A DNA stretch of 64,000 nucleotides from Panagrolaimus kolymaensis (lineage: Eukaryota; Nematoda; Chromadorea; Rhabditida; Panagrolaimidae), in NCBI GenBank assembly GCA_028622995.1, contig JAJQJQ010000027.1, positions 1,922,001 to 1,986,000 on the forward strand, given 5' to 3'. The position numbers and the translations under genes were made by a program. Position 1 is the first letter of the stretch; each line of letters begins with the position of its first letter. Below are positions 1 through 11,990 of this stretch, piece by piece. The notes below the pieces were generated by a model. The model was not told where the DNA came from. It did not search any database and was given only the letters and a program-made list of their open reading frames with translations.

Positions 1-147
1 CGTTTATTATCTTCGCATAATTAAAAAAAAACATATTAAGACGGTTAAAAACGAGTTTAAAAAACGTTGTAAAACAAGCGAATTCTCTAAATGGTTGAAA
101 AAAGAAAGAAGTAAAGAAGATGACAAAAGTATCAAAAATATTTTCCT

Positions 148-1288
148 TTAATTATGTTTAAAAGCAGGCGAATGAATTAAAATTCCACCATCCACAACTA
201 TGCATTGTCCAGTCATGTATGAAGCTTTTTTGGAAGCTATAAAAACTAAAAATTCTGCCATTTCCTCGGATGTTCCCCAACGATGCAAAGGAATGGTTTG
301 CGTGAAATATTTTTTGAGCTAAAAACCAAACTCGAATAAATAATACTTTTCTATTTTTTTTAATAAATGTTACATACTTTTTCAACAGCATCAGGTGAAA
401 TTCCACTTCGTCCAATAAGTGGAGTATCCGTTGCTCCAGGGTTTAAGTTATTGATTCGAATTCCAGATGGAGCCAAAATAGTTGCGTAATTTCGAGCAAA
501 ATGATCCAATCCAGCTTTAGCAATACAATAATAAGGCGAGGTTGCATGAACTTTTTGGGAAGCGATGCTACTAACATTTACAATGTTTCCTTTGGTTTTT
601 TCAAGGTGTGGAATGGCCAATTCAGTTAAGGCAATTGGACTGAAAAATATGCAATGGAAATCACATTTTTCGATGATTTTGTTACAATTTTTTTTTGTAA
701 AAATGGCGAATAAAGTTAAGGAATTTATGCAAAACTTTAATGAAAAAATAAATGCTTTTTTGAAATTAAAATACATATAAAATATGGTTAAAGAAGTTAG
801 AAAATGTATTTTTTAAAAAAACATGGAAAAAGGTACAAAAGAAAGTGTTCTAGAAATCCAGAAAATTTCGAGTTTCTTGAAATTCAAATTTTTTTGCCAA
901 TGACTTTTTCTCAATTAATAACTTACGCCTTTAAATTAAGATCTAAAGTATAATCAAGAATTTCCATGGTTCTTTGATTAACTTCCCCATCTTTTCCTCC
1001 GCCAGCATTATTAATTAAAATATCAAGTTTACCAAATTTTTCAATTGTTTCTTCGATCAAAGCTTTTTGGATTTCAGCTTTAATTATATCACCTCGAAAT
1101 GAATGAATTTTCTCTTTAGAAATTCCAGCAGCAGAAATTAATTCAGCAGTTTTTTTCAATCCGTCCTCAGATCGTCCATGAATGGTAATGGAAGCCCCTA
1201 ATTTAGCGAATAACACTGCCGCTGCTTGTCCAATCCCGGAAGAACTTCCAGTAATAATTACAACTTTTCCAGAAAAATCATTAGACAT
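148..1288 (-). CDS. Short-chain dehydrogenase/reductase (SDR), 3 exons
   Basis: Exons on the minus strand are 1288-927, 639-378 and 318-148, joining in phase to about 264 residues, the usual classical SDR length. Seen: N-terminal Rossmann motif TGSSSGIG near residue 13, the NNAG motif near residue 93, and the catalytic YxxxK as YYCIAK with an upstream serine (IVNVSS). The C-terminal exon ends in VDGG, a common SDR signature. Donors are GTAAGT and GTATGT, acceptors TTTTTCAG and TTTTTAG. SDRs of this family are cytosolic NAD(P)H-dependent oxidoreductases. The close fit of NLKAPIALTELAIPHL to nematode dhs-type enzymes suggests a nematode-expanded member. The substrate cannot be told from sequence. 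The start is the only ATG ahead of the glycine motif. Confidence 0.9.
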
Positions 1289-3650
1289 TTTCTATATTTA
1301 TGAAAAATATAAAATAAAATAGAAATAAAGTATTTTTTCAATGAAAAACAAAATCACAAAGTATATAACTAAAAAAGCAGAAAAGACTAAATCAATAATG
1401 GGTTTGCACCTTTTTTAATGCTATAAACTTTGTTTTCTTTTTTTTGTAATTTTTTTTTGCCCAGATTAATTTTGTAGCTTGTGTGTGTTTCTGTTTGTTG
1501 TTGTGTTTTTTTTCCTTCTTCAAAAAAAGTGTCAATCAAAAACTACACATACTTACCACGTCTTTTTTCATTTCAATTAAAAAACAAACAAAAAAGAAAG
1601 ATAAAAAGTGCAAAGAAAAAAAGAAGAGAAAACTGCTTAATTAAAAATGATTTCAAGAAACACTGTTTCAATTTTTTTTAAAATGGAGCATCATACATTT
1701 TTACACAAATATTTATTTTTGAATTTTTTAAATTTAATTTTTTATTTTTGAAACAAACTTAAAATTAAGTTTTAAACAAAAAGTTTATTACATTGGAAAC
1801 TTTTTAGATCTGTCTTTGATTTTTGTTTTAGCTAGTTATTAGTAAGATGAATTTAAAATAAAAAAGTTAAATGAATAAACATCTCATGCACTGTTTGCGC
1901 AAAAATCATATATTATAAAATGGCCTGGTTGTGTGACGGGGTGCAAACTTATTTAAGGATATCGTTCGTTATGTGAATCGCTTACATATAAGAAAAATAT
2001 ATAATATTTAATGAATTCAATTATGTTTCAGGAATAAAAACTTATAAACTTGTTTCAAACATATTTTTCTTAATTTTTTGCTCCTAAATATTGTGTATTA
2101 TATATACATAATCATCGAATAATATTTTAATGAGAAATTTAATTTATGTAGTCGGAGTGTGTTGGCGGAGATTTTTTCTTTCCTCTCTTTGAAAAGATAA
2201 AATTATGTCAATCAAAAAAATAATTGATTATAACTTTTTTTCTTTTCTATTTTTATTTGGTTCATCTTGCTCTAAAAAAAGATAAAAACTATAAAGAAAT
2301 AAAATTAAAAAATAAGCTTTTCTTTCTTTTAGCATTAATTTTAACCAAAAGACAAAAGTCCAATAATTGAAAGATTTGCTTTTCGTAATTGTGCAAATAT
2401 TTTTGAATATTTAAAAACTGCATTTTTATTCTTTTTTCTGTTTATCCAAAAAAGGATTAATTTAGAAATAAATAATGATGATTTCTAAAGGGGATAAAAT
2501 ATACAAACTTATCGCAAAAAAAAAAAAAATAAGACATTTTCTTAAAAGTAAAAAAATGAATATTAAAAGATTAACGACGAAAAGTTTACCGACTTTAAAT
2601 TTAATTTCCCAGGATGCACAACCTTATGCAACATGGATTTTCCTGGTTGTTGCAGGCGATGTTCATTCTAATTTTTTTGAAAAAAGCAGACATATACCTT
2701 TCATAGTTAATTAATTATTATAAAACTAAAAAAATTTAAACAAAATTTTATTTATTTAAAAGAAAATGTGAAATTTTATGTTTAAAACTTTTCAATATTA
2801 TTTAGCGACAATTTTTATTCTCAAGGAAAATTTGAATAAAAATGCAAGAAGCCAACTAAGAAAGACTTTTTACTTCTCTTATTTTGTTGCAGCAAGTAAA
2901 TATCAACAAAAAAGAGCAATTTTCCTTTGAATCAGTTAAAAAAATCAATTCAATCAACAACAAAAAAAACTATCTTCAATTTTAGATAAGACTATTTTTC
3001 ATTTGCATCAATTTTTATTTGAATATTTGACACATTTTTTGTGAATTTTAAAAAAATTGATAATTAGAGTCATCAAAATTTTCACAAAAAAACCAGAAAT
3101 TGCTTTTTTTACCTGGTAATTTCTTGGTTTTTGTGCATTATGTATATATGTAAATATCAAACAGCGACATCATAAAATTTAATTTGATTTTTTTGATCTC
3201 GAGCATGTTGGCAAACATAATTGCTTTAAAGAAACGGAAAGTTTTCCAGGATGTTAATCAATATGTCCTCAAAATAGCTAATTAAAATAAATATAAATTT
3301 GAGAAACAGTAAAAAAAATTGCAACGTTATTTCCTTTTCACTCTTTTATAAAAAAAAATTATTTTACAAAAAAGCACATGTCTGTAATCTTTTTTTTAAT
3401 TAAATATTTTGTAACGAAATATAATCGGCTTTATTATCCACGCATTATTCACATACAAAAAAGTAAATTAAATCAAATTCATTTTATTTATTTTTGTAAA
3501 CCAACGCAAAAAAATGATTGTTGGGTGGAAAAAAAATTGTTAATTTCTGGAATATTTTATATGTATATGCAAAAGAAAAAAAACCAGGAACCGATTAACA
3601 AAATTTTGAATCATGGGCAACGTGACAAGTAACAAAGATCCACGAGAGTA
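1289..3650. other. Gene-free AT-rich intergenic stretch
   Basis: About 2.4 kb of AT-rich sequence with long A and T runs. Open frames here are short and lysine/phenylalanine-rich, as expected from homopolymers. No family motif, RNA gene or clear repeat was seen. It presumably holds the promoter of the flanking SDR gene. Confidence 0.5.
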
Positions 3651-3656
3651 TGAAAG

Positions 3657-3668
3657 TATATATAAAAG
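3657..3668 (+). promoter_or_regulatory. TATA-box-like element
   Basis: TATATATAAAAG lies about 60 bases upstream of the ATG at 3728 and would place transcription start some 30 bases before the coding region. The background is AT-rich, so this rests on the TATAAAAG core and its position. Confidence 0.4.
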
Positions 3669-3727
3669 AAGCAAAATTATTTCAAAAAATTTATTTCGGT
3701 CAGAATAAACACTTCTTTTTTTTTTAA

Positions 3728-4054
3728 ATGAATGTCGCATTTTTTGTTTTTGTTTTAATTTCTTTGATTCAAATTATTTCCTCCTTTGTGCTAATTTCAA
3801 ATAATAATTATGATATTGGATTGTTGGATTCAAAAATACTTACGCCGCCACAAATGATAATTCCAGAAATTTCAAATTTATCAACCGAAACAGAAATGGA
3901 AACCAATGATACAAAAAATCGAAATGATTTGGTTATTGTTTCAGAAAATGATAGCGCTTTAATAAAGAAAGCAGCGTTTTTATTAGAAAATTTAATTGAT
4001 TCTTCTGAAAAAGCAAATGAAGAAGAAGAAGAACAGGATTGTAGCGAGAAATAA
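3728..4054 (+). CDS. Small secreted acidic protein, single exon
   Basis: A 108-residue open frame without an intron. Residues 1-24 form a typical signal peptide (MNVAFFVFVLISLIQIISS, then a short polar stretch). The rest is polar and acidic, with an LxTPPQMIIPEI stretch, a run of Thr/Glu/Asn, an alanine/leucine segment that may be helical (ALIKKAAFLLENLI) and a glutamate-rich tail ending in one cysteine. No known domain is recognised. Support for a real gene is the TATA-like element upstream, the signal peptide and a polyadenylation-like AATAATAAA just past the stop. It is isolated from its neighbours. Function unknown. Confidence 0.5.
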   Translation: MNVAFFVFVLISLIQIISSFVLISNNNYDIGLLDSKILTPPQMIIPEISNLSTETEMETNDTKNRNDLVIVSENDSALIKKAAFLLENLIDSSEKANEEEEEQDCSEK

Positions 4055-4178
4055 TAAAAAAAAAATTTTTGAAGACACGATTGCATTTATTTTCTGTATT
4101 TATTTCAACGAATTAAAAATCAAAAATTTTGTCTAAAAATATAAAAAAAATTTCAAAGATTTATTTGAAAAGAATTTT

Positions 4179-4644
4179 GGTACTTCTTCGGTATAAGCAC
4201 TCCTGCAATTTTTTTTGTTTTTTGTCATTTTTTCGGGAATTTAACTTTTTATGAAACTGCCAAATCGGACGGGAAATTCATTAACCGCTTGAATACGGAT
4301 GCTTCATTTTTTAATACATCGAAAGTTAATCATATCAAATTGCAAACTTTCAAAGAATGAGTCAAAAGATCCAAGATCCATATCTTCAAAAGGATTTAAT
4401 TTAATTAAAGATCCAAGAGCCCAAGAAGGATCTAATTTAACAAAAGAACCAAGATCCATAGAAGAATCTCGAATCAAGAACCAATATAGTATCTGGATCC
4501 CAAAAAGGATCATACTATCCATGGACTTTGTTATCCACAAATATTCAAAAATTTATTGTAAAAAATACTAACAAAACTTCTAAGAAAAAAAAAGAATGAA
4601 AAAACAAAAAAAAAATGCGGGAGTGCTTATACCGAAGAAGTGCC
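4179..4644. mobile_element. Non-autonomous DNA transposon (MITE), 8-bp target duplication
   Basis: Terminal inverted repeats of about 40 bp face each other. The left end reads GGTACTTCTTCGGTATAAGC and the right end is its near-perfect reverse complement. The element is flanked on both sides by the octamer AGAATTTT (4171-4178 and 4645-4652), a target-site duplication. It has no transposase. The interior carries short direct repeats around AAGATCCA. An 8-bp duplication fits hAT, P or Merlin type insertion; the GG terminus is not the usual hAT end, so the superfamily stays open. Confidence 0.85.
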
Positions 4645-4728
4645 AGAATTTTGTACATATGTAGCCGAAATTTAAATAAAAAATAAAGGACATTCATAAT
4701 TTCAAAAGTAAAAATTTAAAAAAATTCA

Positions 4729-6072
4729 TTATACTCCAATGAATTTCTTTTGTAATCGTTTTTTATCAGACATCCATCTAAAACCCAAAACACATAGGGC
4801 TGCAAAATGTTGGCAATTTTTTTGGAGGAAATCATATTCTCCCACTCCATATGATTCATTCACCAATCTCAAAGCATCCTCACAAATTTCATCTTGAAGC
4901 CTCCGACGAAAGCAATGAACCTAAAAAAGCACTTTTTTTTTTTAAATTTTTTATTAAATCTAAAAATGAGTCTCACCACGATATTTATGGGCTGAAAATT
5001 TGGTGTAACAAAATTTGCTATTGGATCAACAATCGCTCGAGCTGTTAATTTACACATTACACTTCCCAATCGTCCACTGCCATCTTCCGGTTCGTTGCTA
5101 ATATGGGCGACAAGTCCATTACCAAGATAAACACCCTCGTGAAAAAATAATGGACAAAAACTAAGACGTCGTTGAAGGTGATCACCAGGTTTCAAATATT
5201 TATCGGGGTTTTCAAGAACATCTTCGGGTAGTTTCCTTACTCGATGACGAACGCTACTTTTATGGCTGTCCCTTAAGAATAAATTTAAAAAAATTAAATA
5301 TATTTGTTTAGTAAATATTATTTCTATAAAAAAGGGAGCCCAAACTATTTTTTATTTTTGCTAATAAAAAATTTGATCTTGCCAAAAATTATACTTGAGC
5401 TTCAAAAAAAAATTGAGATTGGGCTTCAGCATCGTCCAGGGCTAAAGCTAAGAAAGCCGTTTTTTAAAATCTTCCTATAAAGCAGGTTTTTTGTTGATTA
5501 AAAAAAGTTTACAGATAGGGTAAAAAAACTCGCTGAACAAAAGATTTGCTTGAAAAAGGCGATCGAAGGCCACCAAATAAGGATCTGGAAGAGGCCTGCT
5601 TGGGACTCATCTAACTTTTTTTTCGTGGTATAAAGCATTGTGTATTTTCAAATTTCAAAGGCTATAACTATAAAATTTTATCTCATTTAAACTTTTCAAT
5701 AAATCTCTAAAATTCTTACCGACTGAAATATCCTTCACCATATTGCTCACATTTTTCTTGAATATAATTTTGTGCTTCTTCTAAATTCCAAAAATCTTTT
5801 TTCTTTAAAACATTTTTATTATAAACTCGATTTTCTCGAACCAATTCCAATTCTCGATGGTCTTCGTCCACGATTAATCTAACTCCATACCAAATCTTCT
5901 AGAAATAAAAAAAGCGTTTTTTCGTTACTAATTTTTAATTCGAAAAACAAACTTTAGAAATAATAAAAACATATTCCTGTCCAAAATAGGTGTGTCCATA
6001 AATTCTTTCAATTTCATCACCCATCCATTCATCTTTAAGAACATCTTCCACATATTCTTCAAAAGTTGACAT
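4729..6072 (-). CDS. LRAT-domain (NlpC/P60-like) acyltransferase/thiol hydrolase, 4 exons
   Basis: Exons 6072-5953, 5898-5720, 5271-4977 and 4920-4729 join in phase to 261 residues. The LRAT domain fills the C-terminal half: it opens with KPGDHL, then HEGVYLGNGLVAHIS gives the two conserved histidines 12 residues apart, and NCQHFA gives the catalytic cysteine of the family NCEHF motif. LRAT-fold enzymes form a thioester with an acyl chain and act as phospholipid acyltransferases or phospholipases A. All three catalytic residues are present, so activity is expected. Many family members carry a C-terminal membrane helix; none is evident here. The N-terminal 100 residues are acidic and charged and not recognised. 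The 448-nt intron 2 is long for this genome. Confidence 0.85.
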
Positions 6073-6472
6073 TTTTTTTAAATAAAACATTTATTTAACA
6101 AAAAATATTGATTAATGCTATAAATTTAATGAAGGTTTGATAACACAAAAACTTTTTTTTTGTTTCACGAGAGAAAATGTTTCCGCTGCTGCGGTTGTTG
6201 TTGCTTTTGGGGTTTTTTTTCTTACCGCTGCATGAGTCATAATTATCAAAGTTCTTCTCTTATTTTTTTTCTTCAAAAAAAAAATGCGTTATGCAGAGAT
6301 GTTTCTTTTTTTATTGACACATTTAATAAATCTATCAAGAAATAAACTAGAGAATTTCGTCATTTTTTAAAGAATAAATGCAAACATCAAAAAAAAGATA
6401 TTCTAATTGGGAACAATTTTTATAACGAATTTCTTTATAGAAAAAAATATACAAAAATAATATATATATAAA
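6073..6472. other. Short intergenic gap, nothing recognised
   Basis: 400 bases between the LRAT gene start and the phosphate transporter stop. A small open frame at 6160-6345 is cysteine-rich by chance and lacks splice or family support. Confidence 0.4.
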
Positions 6473-8755
6473 TCACAATGCTTCAGAAATAGCTGATTTA
6501 AGGAAAAACATAATAACAGCAGAAATTATTCCAGAAACGGGTAAAGTAATAACCCATGAAATGGCGACATTTCGAAATAATGCCCAATTTATGCCTTTTC
6601 CAGATTTTACCATTCCCACTGCCACAACTGAACCGACCAAGCAATGAGTAGTAGAAATTGGAAGTCCAATTTTTGATGCAACCATAGTTGTAACAGCTGC
6701 ACCAAATTCAATACAAAATCCCGAGGCTGGATGAATTTCAGTCATATCTTGTCCAATGGTTCGAATAACTCGATGTCCAAGAATCCAAAGTCCAACACAA
6801 ATTGAAAGAACACCAAAAAGTAAAATAAAAACTGGGGTTTCACCCTTTTGATGGACATCCATGGTTGTATAAATGGAATATATTGCAGCCAATGGAGCGA
6901 TCGCATTACTAAAAAAGGGTGTGGTAAAAATTAAATTTAAAGATTAAAAAATCTCTTCGAGACCCATAAACAATAAAAACGCGTTTATTTCAAGAATTTT
7001 AAAATTTAATCCCAAATTGATTTTCTTAAAATATTGCTAAAATTCGAAAAAAATTAGGAAAAGGTATACAATATCCAAAAATTTTAATTTCATTATGAGG
7101 TTAACAAGTTTTCTAAAAACCGGATCAAAATCAAAATCAAATTCGCTTCGAAAGTAACAAACAAAAAAATGAGCATTTCAAATCATTAAAAAGTGCTTTT
7201 GGAGAGAGAATCTTGGAAATTAAAATATATTTCTTAAACTTACCTAACATCATTAGCGCCATGAGCAAAACCAGCAAAACATGCAGTGAAAACTTGAATG
7301 GAACCAAAAAGTTTTAATGCTTTAGGATCTTGCACTCGATCTCTCAATGGAAATAACCAAGCTATGAAACCACGAGGTTGAAGTTTAAATTCTTGAACGT
7401 GATGTTTAGTGTTTTCAGTGGATGGGTTTGCTTCAGGATTGTTGGGTTCATGAGTGTCGTCGTCTTCTTTTTCAGAAGTTAATCTTTGTTTTTCTGATTT
7501 TTTTCCTTTTTCAACGGAGGAGGCATCCGTGGATAGAGATTGATTTTCATTATTAATCCATTTCAAAAGGAACGGTTTCGCAATGAAATGAAAAATAAGA
7601 GCAGAAGCGAGTCCAATAATGAATGCAAGGGTCAATGCAAGCCAAAGTGGAACATTTGATAAACCAATAACTAAAAATGAAAAAAAAAGTTTGATTTGAG
7701 TTTCCCGCAAAGAAAATTGCCCAAGGCAAAAAAAATATGAACTCAAAAATAAAATAAAAATTTTGGTAGGTTTAAAACAAAAAATATTTAGAGATAGTTT
7801 TTTTTGAATAATTTGCAAAAAAGGAAAAATACTTACTTTTCGATCCTTGATATGTCACGGCAAAAGTATTAAAAGCTAAACAAGCAAAATAAAAGAATGG
7901 TAAAACTTGAAAACCAGCATGAACGGGATTTTTTCGGCGCAAAACCAAATGATCCACGAAAACATAAAAAAGTGAAGAAATGAGACCACTCAAAGCGGTT
8001 GAGATAATCCATGAAGCGACTAAAAAAATTTTCTTCCATCAAAATTTACCGAAAAATTCAGGCAAAAATTAGCATTATTCCGGCACAATTTATAATTTAT
8101 TTTATTTTTTGTCTAACTTTTATTTAATATTTTTTTTGGAATTTTTGTTCTTGCACCGAACTTACCTATTTCTGCAACAGTTTCCCATAAAATTCCTCTA
8201 AAACCTTTCATAACTATTGAAAAGCCAAGGGTTGCGCCAACTATGCTGTGAGTGGTGGAAACGGGTAATTTTGATAATGTAGCAATAAACAACCATGCTG
8301 CTCCTCCAGCTAAAATGGCTACTTGTCCAACTAAAAGGGTTTTGGGTTGTTTGGCGTAAAGGTCAATATCCACCACCAATTTTCTCATCGTATCCGAAAC
8401 ATTGTATCCAACTAATATCACACTGAAAATTAAGTGTTTAGCAAATTATCGCTGCGGGACACATTGAAAAAAAAATTTTGTTTCTCAAGTTTTTCTTCAA
8501 CGCCAAAAAGATTTACCCAAGAGTTTCAAAAACCGTCGCCATGCAATAAGCAGTTTTAAGCCCAACAGCTTTAGATCCAACTGAAGTACCAAAAGCATTT
8601 GAAACATCATTGGCGCCCATTCCAAAACCAAGTAAAAATGCAAATATTGCTCCAACTATTAAAGCCCATAGCATAGAAGATTGAAAATCATCAAAAATTA
8701 TTGGAGATATCGTAGCTGTGAAAGCATTGGATATTGTTGAAATTGTTGATTCCAT
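6473..8755 (-). CDS. PiT-family sodium-dependent inorganic phosphate transporter, 5 exons
   Basis: Exons 8755-8517, 8422-8166, 8019-7837, 7670-7244 and 6908-6473 join in phase to 513 residues. This is the PHO4/PiT (SLC20) fold, a plasma-membrane Na+/phosphate symporter with two homologous halves. Both signature GANDV motifs are visible: GFGMGANDVSNAFGTSVG near residue 45 in the first half and GFAHGANDVSNAIAP across the exon 4/5 junction. Each half also has the paired P(V/I)STTH segment (KLPVSTTHSIVG, GLPISTTHCLVG). Between the halves lies a charged cytoplasmic loop rich in Glu, Asp and Lys, as in the family. The protein is hydrophobic throughout and complete. C. elegans has several pitr genes; the exact orthologue is not clear. 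Confidence 0.95.
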
Positions 8756-9330
8756 TTTTATTTATTTTGAAAATTCAAAAAAGTAAAAAAAAATAAAATA
8801 AAAAAAAGACGAGTCACCAAAAAAGTTTTTCGTTTGAACTCCTTTTTTTGCTAACTTTTTTTTGTTTACGCATGTCATTCATTTTTTTTTTGGAGGAAAA
8901 AAGAAAACTTGATTATGATCTAATGACTCAAAATATATTTTTATTTATATAAAAGAAGAAAGTTAAAATCAAGATAAAGGTCACGTTTATTTAATCAATG
9001 ATGAGCAAAAATGAAAATGTTTTTGAAAATAAAAATAAAAGAAATTATAAAATTAATGCTTGGATTTTGAGTTACTGATTTCTGCAAATCCTTGTTTGTT
9101 GCCGACGACTTCTTTAAACACAGTTACATGAAGCATGGTACTTGAAATTTTTTGAGTTTAAAGCTTTTATTTCAATCAAAACTATGTAAAAATAAATTAA
9201 TAATCTTTCTTTAAACTTTTGTTTTTTTTTTTGAACAAAAAACAAATACATAATAAAAATGCACAAAATTAAAAAAAGAGCACACGTAAAATCAAATAAA
9301 TTTAATTACACATGAGCTTTAATAAAAGAA
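8756..9330. other. Intergenic, no feature seen
   Basis: AT-rich interval between the phosphate transporter start and the next gene's stop codon. It presumably holds the transporter promoter. No repeat or RNA gene is recognised. Confidence 0.4.
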
Positions 9331-11990
9331 TTAAAATACGCCTCCTATTTCGACTTCTCCAATTTTATGTTTTGAAAGTAATAGAAACATATTTGGAGAA
9401 TTAAAAATCGATAAATATTCTATTGTGAAATCAAGTGGATAACCAACTTCAAAATTTTGGTTAAATTTATGATTCATATTTGTTGAAACAAATTTATTAA
9501 CTGCGGTTTGAAAATCATTTGCATCTTCTTTACTAACATTGTTTGCATACTTTAATGTAAATTTTGCTCCAGAATCTGAGTATTTCTAAAATAAAAAAAT
9601 TTAACTTTAAAAATTTTAATTTAGAGTTAACTAACATTAATTTTTGAAAAAAATCTTACCAAAACAAAATCGCAATAATCATCAATTTCAAATAGAGAAT
9701 TAAGATATCCAATTTCAAAAATATTTAACTTGATTTTTCTTTCGATCGTTGAAATTATGAAATCAGGTGATATTTCAAACTTTTGATTAAATTCAATTCT
9801 TAAAGAATTTAATTTAAAAAAAGAAAATAATTAATGAATTTTAAAATCAAATCAAACCTAATATCATATGCATTTGATAACGTTTGCAATATATCCTTTA
9901 AAGATGCCACAGCTTCTTCATCATCATTATCTTTTTTAGTTATTCCACCATTAAAAAATACAAATTTTTCAATTCTATCTTTATTTATTAAAAATTTAAA
10001 TTCTTGAAATGTTATAACTTGCTGTTTAATAAAAATAAATCGAGCTTCACATTTGTGTAATTTAGGAATAATAATATGCAGCATTTTAATTGATGGGTAT
10101 TGAATTTCTAAACTATTAGAAATATAAAGATTTGAAAGAATATTTAAATTTTGTTGTTCATTAATATTTTTGATTTTAATTGATTGAAAAGAATATTTTG
10201 ATTTTTTACATTTTGATTTAATTTTTAATCGATGACAAATTGGAGTGGGTTTTTGAGAAAACAATTTTTTGCAACAATTAAATAATTTCCATCGTAAAGT
10301 GGAATTTGAATTTTCAAGCACATAAGAAATTATTGTTGTCGGTAAAGAATAAATTTGACGATGAGCCTTGGTCGTTGAAAAATATTTTCTGCAATCAGAA
10401 GGAAGAATATTTACATCAAATAAATATGATTCTAAATCAGGTAAAGCATCAATTTTTTCTTTATCTTTTGAAGCATTTTCTATTTCTTTTTCATATTTTT
10501 CTTTCATTTCTATGTCAGAAAGAAAAAATCTTGTGTATCGATGATAAATATTAAGCATAATCTACAAAAATATTTGAGTTAAAATTCTTTAAAATTTGAA
10601 TACGAATTTTTTCTTCGATTAAAAAATAATTAAAACCATACTTTAACGTTATAAGGCTTGACAGCATCAATATAAACTTTCCAAAAATTTTTATTTTCAT
10701 AATTCAAAGCCAGTTTGCATTCGATTAATTGAAACACAAATTTTTTATCTTCCCATTCAAAAATAGTTTTAATCCATTCTTCATAATTGCTTTCAACTTT
10801 AGCTAAACGATTTGAAAATGCTTCAGCTTTTTCGTATTTTTTTAATACATTGGCTGGAATGGGACGTTCTAAAAATAGTAAAATAAAAATGTAAATAACA
10901 AAACTAGTTATTTAATTTTGAGTCATCTAAAATTGGGCCACATAAACCTGGCTCAATCTCAAATTTACAGAACAAGTTCCTGATCGGAAGATCTTCTTAC
11001 ATTCAAGTTTTTTTTGTAGCATCTTTTGAACTTCAAAAAAAAGCTCTAAATATTTTTTAAAATAAAAATATAAACTCACTTGAAAATTCACCAAATAATT
11101 TAAATTGCTCCTTAATAGGGTTCCTGTACCCCCCCGTTTTCTGAAAAACCCGGGGACGGGGACATACCCGTTTTCCAAATTCTTGTCCCCGTCATCCCCG
11201 TCGGGGACAAAATTTTTCGGGGACGGGGACGGGTATAGAAGAAAAAATTTTTTCTGATTTTTTTTCGATTTATAACAATTTTTTTAAGGTTGTTTTCAAT
11301 ATGACATTGTCGAATTATGTTTGTTTTAGTCTTTGGTAAGGCATTCATGTAAAGAACAAATGAGAAAAATTAGAAAAAAATCATGAAAATGTCCAAAAAA
11401 TTTTCATCGGGGACAATTTCTTTCGGGGACGGGGATTCGGGGATGAAGACGGGGACGAAATTCCTCGGGGACGGGTACGGGGACGGGGGATCCCCATCCC
11501 CGCGGGGGGGTACAGGAACCCTACTCCTTAACCCTATGATTCGGAGACAATAAAATATTTTCTGATGTTATACATTTTTGGGTGTAATCATATGATTTTG
11601 CAAAATAACAAAGTTGATGCGAATTTTTGTAACATATGTTACAAAGTTTTTTTGCTTCGTTAAAAACTACGAATGAATAAAAATGAGTAAATGAGCGGTT
11701 TAAAAGTTCATGAAAATCTTTGTTTTGACGTGCGAATCTAAATATTTGAAAAGACAGTTAAAAAAATGCTAGAAAAATTCATAAATTTAAAAGCATTACC
11801 GCTGAATTTGATATTTCCATAAATCAGGGATTACAGTATAATTATTAGCAAAAGTTTCAAATATTTTCTGTTTTTCCTCTTCATTGGTAGCTTTTTCACT
11901 ATTTTCTTTCAATTTTGTTAAAGCATTTTTATACAATTCATCTTCGAGTGGATGAAGCCTTGAAAAATATCTAACAGTTGGGAAATCCAT
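9331..11990 (-). pseudogene. HAT-repeat/F-box-like nematode gene, coding exon 2 interrupted by a MITE
   Basis: Exons: 11990-11800, exon 2 in two pieces (11737-11524 and 11107-11080), 10868-10642, 10561-9858, 9798-9660, 9585-9331. Phase is continuous only if the 416 bp at 11108-11523 (element plus one duplication copy) are left out; the uninterrupted frame would encode about 585 residues. The N-terminal half has tryptophan/aromatic helices such as NFWKVYIDAV and IYHRYTRFFLSDIE, which resemble half-a-TPR repeats. The middle has a short F-box-like stretch (SLPTTIISYVLENS, then KLFNCCKKLF). The C-terminal half is leucine/isoleucine-rich, as in nematode FTH/F-box proteins. Family assignment is tentative. 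With the insertion the frame stops at TAG (11523-11521), after 135 codons, unless the element is spliced out. Confidence 0.7.
11116..11523. mobile_element. hAT-type MITE with GGGGAC-rich interior, inside a coding exon
   Basis: Perfect terminal inverted repeats of 21 bp begin TAGGGTTCCTGTACCCCCCC. The flanks carry the 8-bp duplication CTCCTTAA (11108-11115 and 11524-11531). TAGGG termini plus an 8-bp duplication are typical of hAT elements. The 408-bp body has no transposase. Both ends are packed with GGGGAC/GTCCCC motifs, a strong GC contrast with the host and a potential G-quadruplex former. The exact repeats and duplication suggest recent insertion. Confidence 0.92.

Noticed and set aside
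2475..2714. Possible small gene with hydrophobic end
   Set aside because: The first half is lysine-rich low complexity, there is no start context or family motif, and no exon partner.
4299..4571. Open frames on both strands inside the first MITE
   Set aside because: They arise from the AAGATCCA-type internal repeats of a non-autonomous element.
10927..11348. Two minus-strand open frames over the GGGGAC region
   Set aside because: They translate the MITE termini and repeats, not a gene.
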